Positions 18,301 to 26,546 of a stretch of DNA of 64,000 bases are shown here, in pieces (the first letter of the stretch is position 1; each line of letters starts with the position of its first letter). This stretch comes from Lujinxingia sediminis (GTDB lineage Bacteria; Myxococcota_A; Bradymonadia; Bradymonadales; Bradymonadaceae). The DNA lies in assembly GCF_004005565.1 (NCBI RefSeq), contig NZ_SADD01000011.1, positions 1 through 64,000 on the forward strand. The letters run 5' to 3'. Both the position numbers and the translations under genes were made by a program. The notes below the pieces were generated by a model. It searched no databases and had not been told where the DNA came from. It worked only from the letters and a program-made list of their open reading frames with translations.

Positions 18301-18803
18301 TGGACGGGCGCGGGGATTACGTACTGGGGCAGGGGCTGCGCTACGGGCAGATCGTGCCCTTTGCCGAGCGCCAGAGCCTGGTGCCCCCCGATGAGCGCTT
18401 CTACCTGGGCGGGGTGGGCACGGTGCGCGGTTTCCCCACCAATGTGCTCGGGCCGGTGGGCGCGCGTCAGCAGCCGCTGGGCGGCGAGCTGACGATGAGC
18501 TATACCGCCGAGCTGCGCTACCCGCTGATCAAGGAATGGAGCGTGTACGGGGCAACGTTCTTCGACGCCGGGCTGCTCGTTGACTGCTTCGATGAGGCCG
18601 GTCGGCGCAGCTCCGCGCAGTGTTTTGCCAACGCCTTTCCCGATCAGGCGCCCCTCTCCCGGGTGCGCACGTCAGCCGGGCTGGGCCTGCGCTATGTGAT
18701 CTTTGACCAGATTCCTCTGCTCTTTGACTACGGTGTGGTGCTCGATCGCCGCCCTGGAGAGGGCTTTGGGAGCCTGCACTTTAACCTCGGGTATTCGTTT
18801 TGA
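15363..18803 (+). CDS. BamA/TamA family outer-membrane protein with about seven POTRA domains
   Basis: A signal peptide ending CAYA/QES and a Pro/Gln-rich linker precede about seven POTRA repeats (residues about 115-740). The repeats are recognised by recurring helix-strand units such as AERRLLKTGFFSAVTVE, IAEYRRLGYFRARVV and GNMRQLGLFDSVSIE. A C-terminal 16-stranded Omp85-type barrel follows, with the VRGF motif (GGVGTVRGFPTN) and a terminal LHFNLGYSF. TamA has three POTRAs and BamA five, so this is an expanded form. The sixth carries a Cys-rich insert. The start at 15363 (GTG) is chosen for its GGAG site five bases upstream; GTG 15315 and ATG 15345 are alternatives. Confidence 0.88.
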   Translation: MSEVGGQVWRGGWQGVVLSVLLCALWLSTMPCAYAQESEGGGGQADRPAVPERSQPLDAAEAQAPPSQTSASGTLRGAPGGVGVPVSPLNPLTEIYEAREARRAIDQEFEGLPIGRVAFRCDLELCQRPLGVDRFRELSGLYVGQTYSPQAIERAERRLLKTGFFSAVTVERRRVGASVFVALEAQGAVLIRRVGFEGLNPPPFETELRKVLMYRPGQVFLESAERAQAQLASLAAIFEREGYYDTEVRMVVNPVEGERHLVDLVFEVARGQERSICEIGLRGVRGMTAARAQDLLLSDVSVLSRRVPLLLPTYTTETVRQGRDALIAEYRRLGYFRARVVDQQVEEYGDEGCVRLLFEMDEGPFWALSFEGSRLFDDATLTAQLPFFASGYVDADEIRAAESAIRQLYETRGYPFARVQGEESAEDRLNRALRFEIEEGPQVQINEVRIHGARAFSEAELLSEFGTQAFGIFDTAGFLQTDRLLADMSALEERMRAQGYLQALSPIFLLEVNDSGAGMRVRVEVRQGPQTLVDRVDLEGARALPAGTLEAMLSVKPQDPFVPVNVRADQSRISQYYGAIGYPLARVTTTCRLLTGEEVPCEAPQLPQTCRAMSFAELERGRCEWREGVNAALACERVERSPVCEFSGGVMAEAVRVQHTIEEGPRVRVGEVLLKGNFRTRSSVIYRELPLSTGDRFDVQKLIEGQGNMRQLGLFDSVSIETIGLENVDAGADEIEAALIISVEESRARFVEFSVGLEGRDLLGDSRRLLLTGEAQYTDNNLLGTGQRFRPRLISAVDTLELAQLARAAGAGETGERGLDYLFGAELIYSHPRFLKSQTGVDKLFLTITPFYLLDLLGVTNDQVLREEWGLRLELRKELEEIADRLYLTFGVEAKQAATWTANDPRIAGERIFSPRRATAKLLPEINFDRRDSPLNPRSGYYVEVKPELVSGDALSQDGEDLIGDSYLRLSAALSAFFSLDGRGDYVLGQGLRYGQIVPFAERQSLVPPDERFYLGGVGTVRGFPTNVLGPVGARQQPLGGELTMSYTAELRYPLIKEWSVYGATFFDAGLLVDCFDEAGRRSSAQCFANAFPDQAPLSRVRTSAGLGLRYVIFDQIPLLFDYGVVLDRRPGEGFGSLHFNLGYSF

Positions 18804-20119
18804 GTCGACAGAAGCGATGGGGCCACTCCGGGTGGCAGAGGGCGTTGTTGCCACTGATGGCGATGATGGTGATGGCGGCGGCGCTTCTGGGAAGTGCGCG
18901 TGAGGCCCAGGCCTACAACACGCCCTGGGGCAAGGGATTAAGCCGCCCGGAAGACCTGGTGATAAGCCTGGCGACCTTTAGCCCGGGCGATCAAATCCCA
19001 CAGTGGTTCGGTCACACGGCACTCGTCGTGGAAGATCGCCGCTTTAACACCTCGCGCCTCTACAACTACGGGATGTTCTCGTTTGGCGACGGGATGTTGA
19101 TGAACTTCGCGATGGGGCGACTGCTCTTCTGGGTGGCACCGGCCCCTGTGGCGCCGACCTACCAGTTTTATATCGCCGAAGATCGTGACGTGCGTGTGAT
19201 CGAGCTCAACCTGCCACCGGAGACTCGGGCGGAGGTGGCGGCGTTTCTTGCCGATAACGTGCGCCCGGAGAACCGCGAGTACCTCTACCATCATTATGAC
19301 GATAACTGCGCCACACGGGTGCGCGATATCATCGATCGCTCCGTCGGCGGGCAGTTCAACGATGCGTTCGACCAGGCCGATTCCCTGACCTTGCGAGGCC
19401 ATACGCGGCGCCACTCCCAGCACCTTAAGCCGATGGACTGGCTCTTGATGTTCCTGATGAACAACGAGATCGACCGGCCCATCGCGGTCTGGGACGCGAT
19501 GTTCTTGCCCGAAGTGCTTGAAGAGGCAGTGCTCGACTTTGAGTATGTCGATGAGGAGGGCAACACGCAGCCTCTGGCGCTTCGAACCCATCGGGTCTTT
19601 GAGTCGAGTCGCGCGCCCACGCCCGAGACGCCGGCGACGCACTGGCCCTTCTGGGCGGGCGTGGGCGTGCTTCTTGGCGCGCTGAGCACGCTGCTGGGCT
19701 GGCGAGCCTCACGCCACCCCGGCCGGCGCGGGCCCCGGGTGGTCTTCGGCCTGGTGTTGGGCGCGGTGGCCGGCGTGTTCGGGCTGGTGGGCACCGGCCT
19801 CTTTGTGATGGCGGCGATGACCGACCATACGGTGACCTACTGGAACCTCAACCTCCTGCTGGCCAACCCACTGACCCTGCTCGGGGCCTTCTTTGCGCTG
19901 CGGGTGGCATTCGGCAGCGAGGGCAGCCGTGGGGGACTTCGCCTGATCTGGCGCGCGCTCGCTGCGCTCGCGATCCTCGGGTTACTCGCTCAGCTGGTGG
20001 GACTTATCTGGCCGACGATCTTCCAGAATATGCTCCTGCCCCTCGCGCTGCTGCTCCCCTGGGTGTTGGGGGCTGCGGCCGGTGTGGAGCTTGCCTGCCG
20101 CAGACGCCAGGCTGCCTGA
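18800..20119 (+). CDS. DUF4105 (Lnb N-terminal periplasmic domain-like) membrane protein
   Basis: A signal peptide ends near AQA/YNTPWG, followed by a DUF4105-type domain. Conserved segments are the WFGHTALVV region near residue 70 and YHHYDDNCATRVRDIID near 165, whose His, Asn and Cys residues suggest a papain-like or NlpC/P60-like active site. Three or four C-terminal membrane helices (about residues 290-430) anchor it. The TTG start overlaps the stop of the BamA-family gene (TTGA), so it is in the same operon. Family members are linked to envelope processes, but the enzymatic activity here is inference. Confidence 0.82.
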   Translation: MSRQKRWGHSGWQRALLPLMAMMVMAAALLGSAREAQAYNTPWGKGLSRPEDLVISLATFSPGDQIPQWFGHTALVVEDRRFNTSRLYNYGMFSFGDGMLMNFAMGRLLFWVAPAPVAPTYQFYIAEDRDVRVIELNLPPETRAEVAAFLADNVRPENREYLYHHYDDNCATRVRDIIDRSVGGQFNDAFDQADSLTLRGHTRRHSQHLKPMDWLLMFLMNNEIDRPIAVWDAMFLPEVLEEAVLDFEYVDEEGNTQPLALRTHRVFESSRAPTPETPATHWPFWAGVGVLLGALSTLLGWRASRHPGRRGPRVVFGLVLGAVAGVFGLVGTGLFVMAAMTDHTVTYWNLNLLLANPLTLLGAFFALRVAFGSEGSRGGLRLIWRALAALAILGLLAQLVGLIWPTIFQNMLLPLALLLPWVLGAAAGVELACRRRQAA

Positions 20120-20135
20120 GATTGAGCGCGATGCG

Positions 20136-20153
20136 CCGGGGGAGCGCCCCCGG
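20136..20153. terminator. GC-rich hairpin between convergent genes
   Basis: A perfect 7-bp stem CCGGGGG/CCCCCGG with a 4-base loop lies between the DUF4105 stop (+) and the CAP-protein stop (-). There is no T tract on either side, so termination is plausible but weakly supported. Confidence 0.38.
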
Positions 20154-20177
20154 TCGAGCGTATCGCCGTGCGCCGTC

Positions 20178-20726
20178 TCAATGCCCGAAGACCTGCACCC
20201 AGTAGGTTGAAAAGGGTGCGCCGGACGCGCTGTCATAGAGGCCCACGCCGAGATAGCGCGCCCGGGGATTCATCAACACCCGGCAATGATCGTCGGAGTC
20301 CAGCCATCCCCGCACCAGGGACTCGCCGAGGCGAAAGGTCGCGGCGATGTTCTCACCTACGGGCTGCCCCCCAAAACCGGCGCGTTCGGCCCGCTCCACA
20401 AAGTCGCTGCCATCGCTTCCGGTGTGGCTGAGCGCGTCCATCGTCGCCAGATCGTGCGCGTGGGCGGTGGCCGCCATCGCCAGGGCTTCATCCGTCTCCA
20501 CCGCTCCCACCGCCTCCATCCAGCCGTGCTCTCCGCAGTCCTGCGCGCGGGCGCGGGCGCGGTTGGTCGCCTCCACCACCTGCGCGATGCGCACCTCGCG
20601 CGGGGGGCGCTCCAGATCGTCGATCTCCCAGTGCTCCCCGGGATCACGGAGCGGATCGACCCCTTCAGCCGGAGGTACGCATCCCGCAAAGAGTGCCGCC
20701 CTTAAAATGCTAAAAAAATGTAACAA
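20178..20726 (-). CDS. CAP/SCP-domain lipoprotein
   Basis: The protein has a short lipoprotein signal (ALFAGC) and a CAP domain. Visible are the NRARARAQDCG opening helix, HAHDLATMDALSHTGSDG (the SHxG motif), GFGGQPVGENIA, and SDDHCRVLMNPRARYLGVG before a terminal YWVQVFG. Bacterial CAP proteins are secreted and often of unclear activity. The only in-frame start is TTG at 20726, as a stop lies about 15 codons upstream; no ribosome site is evident, so the N-terminus is uncertain. Confidence 0.82.
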   Translation of the reverse strand: MLHFFSILRAALFAGCVPPAEGVDPLRDPGEHWEIDDLERPPREVRIAQVVEATNRARARAQDCGEHGWMEAVGAVETDEALAMAATAHAHDLATMDALSHTGSDGSDFVERAERAGFGGQPVGENIAATFRLGESLVRGWLDSDDHCRVLMNPRARYLGVGLYDSASGAPFSTYWVQVFGH

Positions 20727-20780
20727 GGTGCGGGCGCGCCAAGGTTTTCGAACGACGTCTCGAAGTCATCATGGCGAGCT

Positions 20781-22115
20781 CTAGCTGGCGGGGGAGTGCA
20801 GCGGAAGATCGAGGATGAAGGTGGAGCCCTTGCCCAGTTCACTCGTCACGCGAACCTGACCACCGAGGCTCTCGGCGTAGGAGCGCACGATCCACAGCCC
20901 GAGCCCCATTCCCTTGGTCTGTCGCGAGGAAATCACCCGCTCAAAACGCTCAAAGATCCGCTCGCGGTCGCCCGGGGCGATGCCTTCTCCGCGGTCGATG
21001 ACCTCGACGCAGGCACCGGAGGCGTCGCCGGAGACACGCACCTCAATGGGCTGGCCTCCGCCGTATTTGATGGCGTTGGAGACCAGGTTGGTCAGGATGT
21101 GGTCGAGGCGATCCAGGTCCCAGATGCCGTGCACGCCGTGCGGCGCGCTCAGGGTGAGCTGGCAGCCGGCGTCTTCGAGTGCCTGCGCAAAACGCGAGAT
21201 CACATCGTAGGCCACCGCAGAAAGATCGCAGGGACCGAGCTCCGGGGTCATGCCACCATCGATGATGCGTGAGACGTTCATCAGCTGGTCGATGAGGCGG
21301 TCGAGGCGGTTGACCTGCCGGTCGACCGCGCCGAGGCGATCGACCACCATCTGCGGGGTGAAGCTCTCGGGGTCGCGGGTGGCAAAGCGCCTCAACATCT
21401 GGGCATGCAGCTTCAGCGTGCTCAAAGGGGTGCGCAGCTCGTGGGCGGCGATGGCGATGAAGGTGTCGCGGGCTTTGACGGCTTCGTCGAGCTCGGCGTT
21501 GGTCTTTTGAAGCGAGTGGTAAAGACGGGCCGTCTCCACTTTCATTGCGGCGTGGGAGGCGATCCACTCGATCAGCGCCAGATCGGTCTCGTTGTAGGCG
21601 GCCGTGGTGGTGTGGCGGCCCATTAAGAGGGCGCCGATGCAGTCACCCTCGGTGGTGACCATCGGCGCGGCGATCAGGCTGTGGATGTCGATCTCGAGAT
21701 CGACGCTGGCTCCGGCGGGCAGGTGAGGCTCGAGCAGGCGCGGGTTCCAGCGCGGGCGAAAGTAATACTCGCGCCGCGCGATGATGCGTTCGATCAGCCC
21801 GTCGCCGGCGCGGCTCTCGCCGGACGAGAACGCGCGGTGCAACGCGGCCAGCGCGTCGGGGTTGGGGTGAAAGGCCGCCGCCGGAAACACGCCGCGCGCC
21901 TCATCAACCAGGTAGACGATGCACAGATCGAAGACCACATCGGCCGTAGCTCGCGCCAGCCGGCGCAGCACCGTGCCGTAATCGAGCTCGGTGTTGGCCA
22001 TCGCCCGGTAGAAACGGATCTGGGCATCGGCCTCGGTGCGCTCGCTGAGCTCTTCGGATCGATCGTCGAGACCCTCAGAGCCTTGCTCCAGGGTCTGCGA
22101 GGGGTGGTCGGCCAT
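20781..22115 (-). CDS. GAF-domain sensor histidine kinase
   Basis: This 444-aa soluble kinase has an N-terminal GAF-type sensor region (about residues 30-190), a HisKA dimerisation helix with the phospho-acceptor in AIAAHELRTPLSTLKLHAQM near 238, and a HATPase_c domain (N box VSNAIKYGG, G1 DRGEGIAPGDRERIFERF, G2 GMGLGLWIVRSY). No membrane helix is visible, so it should sense a cytoplasmic signal. No response regulator lies beside it, so it is an orphan. The start at 22115 has a GGAG site; the longer frame to 22211 is unlikely. Confidence 0.88.
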   Translation of the reverse strand: MADHPSQTLEQGSEGLDDRSEELSERTEADAQIRFYRAMANTELDYGTVLRRLARATADVVFDLCIVYLVDEARGVFPAAAFHPNPDALAALHRAFSSGESRAGDGLIERIIARREYYFRPRWNPRLLEPHLPAGASVDLEIDIHSLIAAPMVTTEGDCIGALLMGRHTTTAAYNETDLALIEWIASHAAMKVETARLYHSLQKTNAELDEAVKARDTFIAIAAHELRTPLSTLKLHAQMLRRFATRDPESFTPQMVVDRLGAVDRQVNRLDRLIDQLMNVSRIIDGGMTPELGPCDLSAVAYDVISRFAQALEDAGCQLTLSAPHGVHGIWDLDRLDHILTNLVSNAIKYGGGQPIEVRVSGDASGACVEVIDRGEGIAPGDRERIFERFERVISSRQTKGMGLGLWIVRSYAESLGGQVRVTSELGKGSTFILDLPLHSPAS

Positions 22116-22369
22116 ACAAACTCCACAAAAGGGGGTGGCACGCGACGCCTCCAGTGTAGCAGAGGTTGGCCGGATCGAAAGGGGAGCGCCCCGGGAGCCT
22201 GCAGGGAGCAAGATTTGCGTATGCCGGGCTGTTACGACTCTGTTTTGGGGTTGCCGCCCGGCTTCCCACGCTCTAATAATTGGGGCGCCTCCCCCCGGGG
22301 GCGATTTTGTCGGCAGCGCTTCTGGCGCGGCCTTTTTTTCGAGAGACGACTCGAAGCTCGGAGGTGCAC

Positions 22370-22723
22370 GTGAGTTCGCAGAGTACGAAGACCGGTTCAG
22401 GCCGCCGCGCGCCCACGTCCGTCTCGGATACCGCTTCGGGGTCGGGACCGATCCAGATCGAGATCCGTGGCCAGAAAATGACGATTCGAAGCGATCGCGA
22501 CGCGACCTTCGTTCGAAACCTGGCGCGATATATCGACCATAAAGCTGAGGAGCTGCAAACGGCCGCTCCCAGTGCGCCCATAGATAAGTTGATGATGTTG
22601 GCCAGCATGAACGTGGCCGAGGAGCTCTTTGAGGCCCGAGAAGAACTGCATCGCATGCGTGTGCAGCTTAAGGAGACCACCGAGACGCTCGTTGATTTGA
22701 TCACTCAGGTCGAGGAGGCCTGA
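22370..22723 (+). CDS. zapA: Cell division protein ZapA
   Basis: This 117-aa protein follows a disordered N-terminus with the ZapA fold: IQIEIRGQKMTIRSD, then VRNLARYIDHKAEELQ, then a long helix MMLASMNVAEELFEAREEL that forms the coiled coil. ZapA binds and cross-links FtsZ filaments at mid-cell. The GTG start has GGAG six bases upstream. Downstream lie an intergenic RNA candidate, the 5-formyl-THF cyclo-ligase gene and rny, an order known from other proteobacteria. Confidence 0.85.
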   Translation: MSSQSTKTGSGRRAPTSVSDTASGSGPIQIEIRGQKMTIRSDRDATFVRNLARYIDHKAEELQTAAPSAPIDKLMMLASMNVAEELFEAREELHRMRVQLKETTETLVDLITQVEEA

Positions 22724-22837
22724 AGGCGCGATCGAAGTTTAGCTATCCCACCCCCATCGCGGTGTCTGAGCCCACGCCGAACTTCTGAGCTCGCATGAGG
22801 TCATTTCAATGAGACGACCTCAAGGACGAGTGCAGCG
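22724..22837 (+). ncRNA. Candidate structured RNA at the ssrS (6S RNA) position
   Basis: This 114-base gap between zapA and the 5-FCL gene is the site where 6S RNA lies in many proteobacteria. It can fold: GAAGTT (22734-22739) pairs with AACTTC (22780-22785), and this encloses CGGTGT (22760-22765) with ACGCCG (22774-22779) and the loop CTGAGCCC. A second hairpin pairs 22796-22802 with 22816-22822. The gap is shorter than known 6S RNAs (about 180 bases), so any 6S RNA would have to extend into the flanking genes or be reduced. This is a candidate only. Confidence 0.3.
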
Positions 22838-23449
22838 GTGAGCCCAGCAGACGCCCGAAGGTTGCAAAAGACGCGCTTGCGAAATGAGCTTCGCGCGCGA
22901 CGTCGGGCGTTGGATGTGCCCCTGCGTCAGCACGCGGCAGAGGCTCTGTGCGCGCGCCTGATGGCGGTGCCGCACTTCTTTGCTGCGCGTCATATCGCCG
23001 CGTACTGGGCCCACGGAGCGGAGCTCAGCGTGGCCGGCGCGCTCTACGAAAAAGTCAGCCAGGGGGCTCAGGTCTATCTGCCGCGGGTCAACGCCTCCGA
23101 CCGCCTCGACTTCGTCGATGCCGGCGGGCTCGACGGTCTTCAGCCGGGCGCCTTCGGCATTATGGAGCCGGAGGGGCCAGCCTGCGATCTGAGCCGTATC
23201 GAGATCTTTCTGGTGCCGGGGCTCGGCTTCGACCCGCGCGGCCATCGCCTCGGCTCGGGACGCGCGTACTACGACCGCGCTCTGGCCGGCGTCACACACG
23301 CCTTACTGATCGGTGTGGGGTACGACTGGCAGCTCATCGATGAGGAGCTGCCCGAAGAGGCCCACGACCGTCCCATGGACATCATCGCGACGCCCAAACG
23401 CTGGCACGTGCCGGCGCAGGCGTCGTCTTTACATACATCGAAGGAGTAG
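22838..23449 (+). CDS. 5-formyltetrahydrofolate cyclo-ligase
   Basis: This 203-aa enzyme converts 5-formyl-THF to 5,10-methenyl-THF using ATP. Family signatures are the basic N-terminal helix KTRLRNELRARRRAL and the C-terminal motif LVPGLGFDPRGHRLGSGRAY with YDRAL. The start is GTG at 22838; no better in-frame start is visible. It sits between the zapA intergenic RNA candidate and rny, and contributes to the folate pool used by the MTHFR fusion encoded at 30.3 kb. Confidence 0.88.
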   Translation: MSPADARRLQKTRLRNELRARRRALDVPLRQHAAEALCARLMAVPHFFAARHIAAYWAHGAELSVAGALYEKVSQGAQVYLPRVNASDRLDFVDAGGLDGLQPGAFGIMEPEGPACDLSRIEIFLVPGLGFDPRGHRLGSGRAYYDRALAGVTHALLIGVGYDWQLIDEELPEEAHDRPMDIIATPKRWHVPAQASSLHTSKE

Positions 23450-23452
23450 GAC

Positions 23453-25150
23453 ATGGAGCTGATGCTCTATTTGATCGTCGGCGGGATCATCGGGGTGGTG
23501 CTTGGCACGCTCATGGCCCGTACCCGCGCCCAGGCTCAACAGCAGGAGCTCGTCGACCAGCGCGTTGAGGCGCTCAAGGACGAAACGGTCGAGAGCACGC
23601 GTCGGCGCGTCGAGAGTGAGGTGCGCGCCGAACTCACCGAGAGCGTGCGCGCCGAGCTCGTGGAGAAGTTCAGCGCCGAGGCCAAGAGCGAGGCCAAAGC
23701 CGCCGCCCAGCGCATCAAGCGCGACGCGGACGCGGAAGCCGACAAACGCGTCAAAGATGCCGAGATCACATCGCGTGAGCTTGTACTCGCGGGCCAGAAA
23801 GAGGCCGAGGCTGAGCTCAAAAGCCGCCGTGCCGAGCAGCAGAAGATCGAGGAGCGTCTGAGCAACCGCGAGTCCAACCTGGACGCCCGCGCCGAGCGCC
23901 TCGATGAGCGTGAAGAGGCTGTGAAGACCCGCGAGCAGCAGGTCGCCGAGAGCGAGGCGCAGTTCTCCTCCCGAGAGCTGGAGCTGGAGCGTCAGCGCGG
24001 CGAGGTGGAGCTCGTGTTGGAGAAAGTCGCCGGGTACAGCGCCGAGCAGGCCCGCGCCGAGCTCGTCGCCCGCATGGTCAACCAGGCTGAGCTTGAAGCG
24101 AACCGTAAGATCAAAGTCATCGAAGAGCAGGCCGAAGAAGAGGCCGACAAGCGCGCCCAGAAGATCATCAGCGTGGCCGTGCAACGCTACGCCGGCGACT
24201 TCGTCGCTGAGAAATGTGTCAGCGTGGTCAGCCTTCCCTCCGACGATATGAAGGGGCGCATCATCGGCCGGGAAGGCCGCAACATCCGCGCGCTGGAGGC
24301 GGCCAGCGGCGTCGATATCATCATCGATGACACGCCTGAGGCGGTGATTGTCAGCGGTTTTGATCCGGTTCGCCGCGAGATCGCGCGCCGCTCGCTCGAT
24401 AAGCTCATCGCCGACGGCCGCATTCACCCCACCCGCATCGAAGAGGTGGTGGCGAAGACCGACCAGGAAGTTGCCCAGAGCATCAAAGAGGCCGGCGAGC
24501 AGGCCGCCTTTGAGCTGGGCATCCACGGGCTTCACCCGGAGCTCATCAAGATGGTCGGGCGGCTTAAATACCGCACGAGCTACGGCCAGAATATGTGGTC
24601 GCACTCCATCGAAGTTGGCTTTCTGTGCGGGCTGATGGCCTCGGAGCTCGGCGTGAACGTCAAGATGGCTCGGCGCGCGGGGCTTCTGCACGATATCGGT
24701 AAGGCGCTCACCCACGAGCAGGAAGGTAGCCACGCCATTATCGGCGCCGACCTCTGCCGCAAGTATGGCGAGCATGAGATCGTGCGCAACGCCGTAGCCG
24801 CCCACCACAACGATGAGCCGCAGAACTCGGTGATCGCTCACCTGGTCATCGCATCGGATGCCCTGAGCGGCGCGCGCCCCGGTGCCCGACGCGAGATCCT
24901 GGAGACCTACGTCAAACGCCTCGAAGATCTGGAGCGCATCTCCATGGGCTTTAAAGGCGTGGAGAAGACCTACGCCATTCAGGCCGGCCGCGAGATCCGT
25001 GTGATGGTCGAACACGGCAGCATCGACGATGCCGGCGCGTTCGCGCTCAGCCGCGACATCGCCCGCAAGATCGAAGACGAGCTCACCTACCCGGGGCAAA
25101 TCAAGGTCACCGTCATTCGTGAGACCCGCGCCATTGACTACGCACGCTGA
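23453..25150 (+). CDS. rny: Ribonuclease Y
   Basis: This 565-aa endoribonuclease has one N-terminal membrane helix ([17 protein letters not shown]), a long Glu/Arg-rich coiled coil (residues about 30-200), a KH RNA-binding domain ([20 protein letters not shown]), and an HD phosphodiesterase domain with HSIEVGFL and HDIGKA. The length and order match RNase Y of Firmicutes and deltaproteobacteria-like groups. It initiates mRNA decay at the membrane. The ATG follows a GGAGTAGGAC site three bases after the previous stop, so it is in the zapA-ygfA transcription unit. Confidence 0.95.
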   Translation: MELMLYLIVGGIIGVVLGTLMARTRAQAQQQELVDQRVEALKDETVESTRRRVESEVRAELTESVRAELVEKFSAEAKSEAKAAAQRIKRDADAEADKRVKDAEITSRELVLAGQKEAEAELKSRRAEQQKIEERLSNRESNLDARAERLDEREEAVKTREQQVAESEAQFSSRELELERQRGEVELVLEKVAGYSAEQARAELVARMVNQAELEANRKIKVIEEQAEEEADKRAQKIISVAVQRYAGDFVAEKCVSVVSLPSDDMKGRIIGREGRNIRALEAASGVDIIIDDTPEAVIVSGFDPVRREIARRSLDKLIADGRIHPTRIEEVVAKTDQEVAQSIKEAGEQAAFELGIHGLHPELIKMVGRLKYRTSYGQNMWSHSIEVGFLCGLMASELGVNVKMARRAGLLHDIGKALTHEQEGSHAIIGADLCRKYGEHEIVRNAVAAHHNDEPQNSVIAHLVIASDALSGARPGARREILETYVKRLEDLERISMGFKGVEKTYAIQAGREIRVMVEHGSIDDAGAFALSRDIARKIEDELTYPGQIKVTVIRETRAIDYAR

Positions 25151-25204
25151 TTTTTTTGGCGCGTAAGTTCTTGAAAGAAAAGATCATTCGGAGTTGGAAG
25201 AGCC

Positions 25205-26536
25205 ATGACGCAAGAACCCACTGAGTTTCAAAGCGACGTCCTCAAAGAACTCGCCTGGCGAGGATTCATCTACCAGCAGACCCACGAGGAGCTCGATGAC
25301 GAGCTGAGCAAGGGGCCGATGACGCTCTATTGCGGCTTTGACCCGACGGCCTCGTCGCTGCACGTGGGCAACCTCGTGGGAATCATGGGGCTGGCGCATT
25401 TCTACCGTCACGGTCACCGCCCCCTGGCGCTGGTAGGCGGGGCGACCGGCCTGATTGGCGACCCTTCCGGGCGCAGCACCGAGCGTAATCTGCTCGATGA
25501 GACGACCCTGCAGGCCAACCTTTCGAGCATCGGCGCGCAGCTCAAACGGGTGCTGGGCGCGTCGCGCACTCTGCACCGCGAGGGCGATGCGAAGGCCGGT
25601 GAACCGGTGGCGATGGTCAATAACGCTGACTGGTTCAAGCAGTGGAGCTTCATCGACTTTTTGCGCGATGTGGGCAGGCACTTCCGCGTCAACCAGATGC
25701 TGGCCAAAGACTCGGTGCGCGCGCGCCTGGAGGAGCGGGAGCAGGGCATCAGCTACACCGAGTTCAGCTACATGCTGATTCAGGCCTACGACTACCTGCA
25801 CCTCAACCAGAACGAGGGCTGCCGCCTGCAGATTGGCGGAAGCGATCAGTGGGGCAACATCACCGCCGGCGTCGACCTGACGCGCCGACGCACCGGCGAG
25901 TCGACCTTCGGGCTGACCTTCCCGCTGATCACGGCGGCCGACGGCACAAAGATCGGCAAGAGCTTAGGGGGCGCGGTCTACCTCGACGGGGAGATGACCA
26001 GCGCGTACGCCTTCTACCAGTACTGGATCAACCAGGGGGATGCGGACTGCGGGCGTTTTCTGCGCCTCTTTACCTTCCTGCCGCAGGAGGAGATCGAGGC
26101 CCTGGAGGCGAAGATCGAGGCCGGCGAGAACCGCGGTGAGGTGCAGCAGATGCTGGCCCGCGAGGTCACCACGCTGATTCACGGCGAAGAGGAGTGCGAG
26201 AAGGTCATTCGCGCAAGCCGCATGCTCTTTGGCGAGAAGATCGAGGGGCTCAACGACCGAGACTTAAGCTCGATTTTCGCCGAGGTTCCCTCCACCGAGG
26301 TGGCGCGCGCGTCCCTGGAGGCCGGCGAGCTGGGGCTCCTGGATGTGCTGGTGAATACCGGCCTTCAAACCTCCAAAGGTCAGGCACGCCGACTGCTTGA
26401 GCAGGGCGGGGTGTACATCAACAACGAGCGCGTCGACGACGTGGCCAAAGTGCTTGGTGAGGCCGATCTGGCCAGCGAGTCGATGCTGGTCCTGCGCGCC
26501 GGCAAGAAGCGCTACCATGTGGTGCGTTTTGTGTGA
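25205..26536 (+). CDS. tyrS: Tyrosyl-tRNA synthetase
   Basis: This class I aminoacyl-tRNA synthetase has the HIGH-type motif HVGNLVG near residue 57, the tyrosine-binding GGSDQWGNITAG near 215, the KMSKS-type loop as KIGKS near 248, and a C-terminal S4 RNA-binding domain (SKGQARRLLEQGGVYINNER). Its 443-aa length is normal. The ATG has a GGAG-rich upstream sequence. It follows rny by 54 bases, which include a short T run. Confidence 0.95.
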   Translation: MTQEPTEFQSDVLKELAWRGFIYQQTHEELDDELSKGPMTLYCGFDPTASSLHVGNLVGIMGLAHFYRHGHRPLALVGGATGLIGDPSGRSTERNLLDETTLQANLSSIGAQLKRVLGASRTLHREGDAKAGEPVAMVNNADWFKQWSFIDFLRDVGRHFRVNQMLAKDSVRARLEEREQGISYTEFSYMLIQAYDYLHLNQNEGCRLQIGGSDQWGNITAGVDLTRRRTGESTFGLTFPLITAADGTKIGKSLGGAVYLDGEMTSAYAFYQYWINQGDADCGRFLRLFTFLPQEEIEALEAKIEAGENRGEVQQMLAREVTTLIHGEEECEKVIRASRMLFGEKIEGLNDRDLSSIFAEVPSTEVARASLEAGELGLLDVLVNTGLQTSKGQARRLLEQGGVYINNERVDDVAKVLGEADLASESMLVLRAGKKRYHVVRFV

Positions 26537-26546
26537 GTGAGCCCGA

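Noticed and set aside
23429..25099. 556-aa open frame on the minus strand
   Set aside because: It is antisense to RNase Y and made of Leu/Ala/Asp-rich sequence mirroring the coiled coil.
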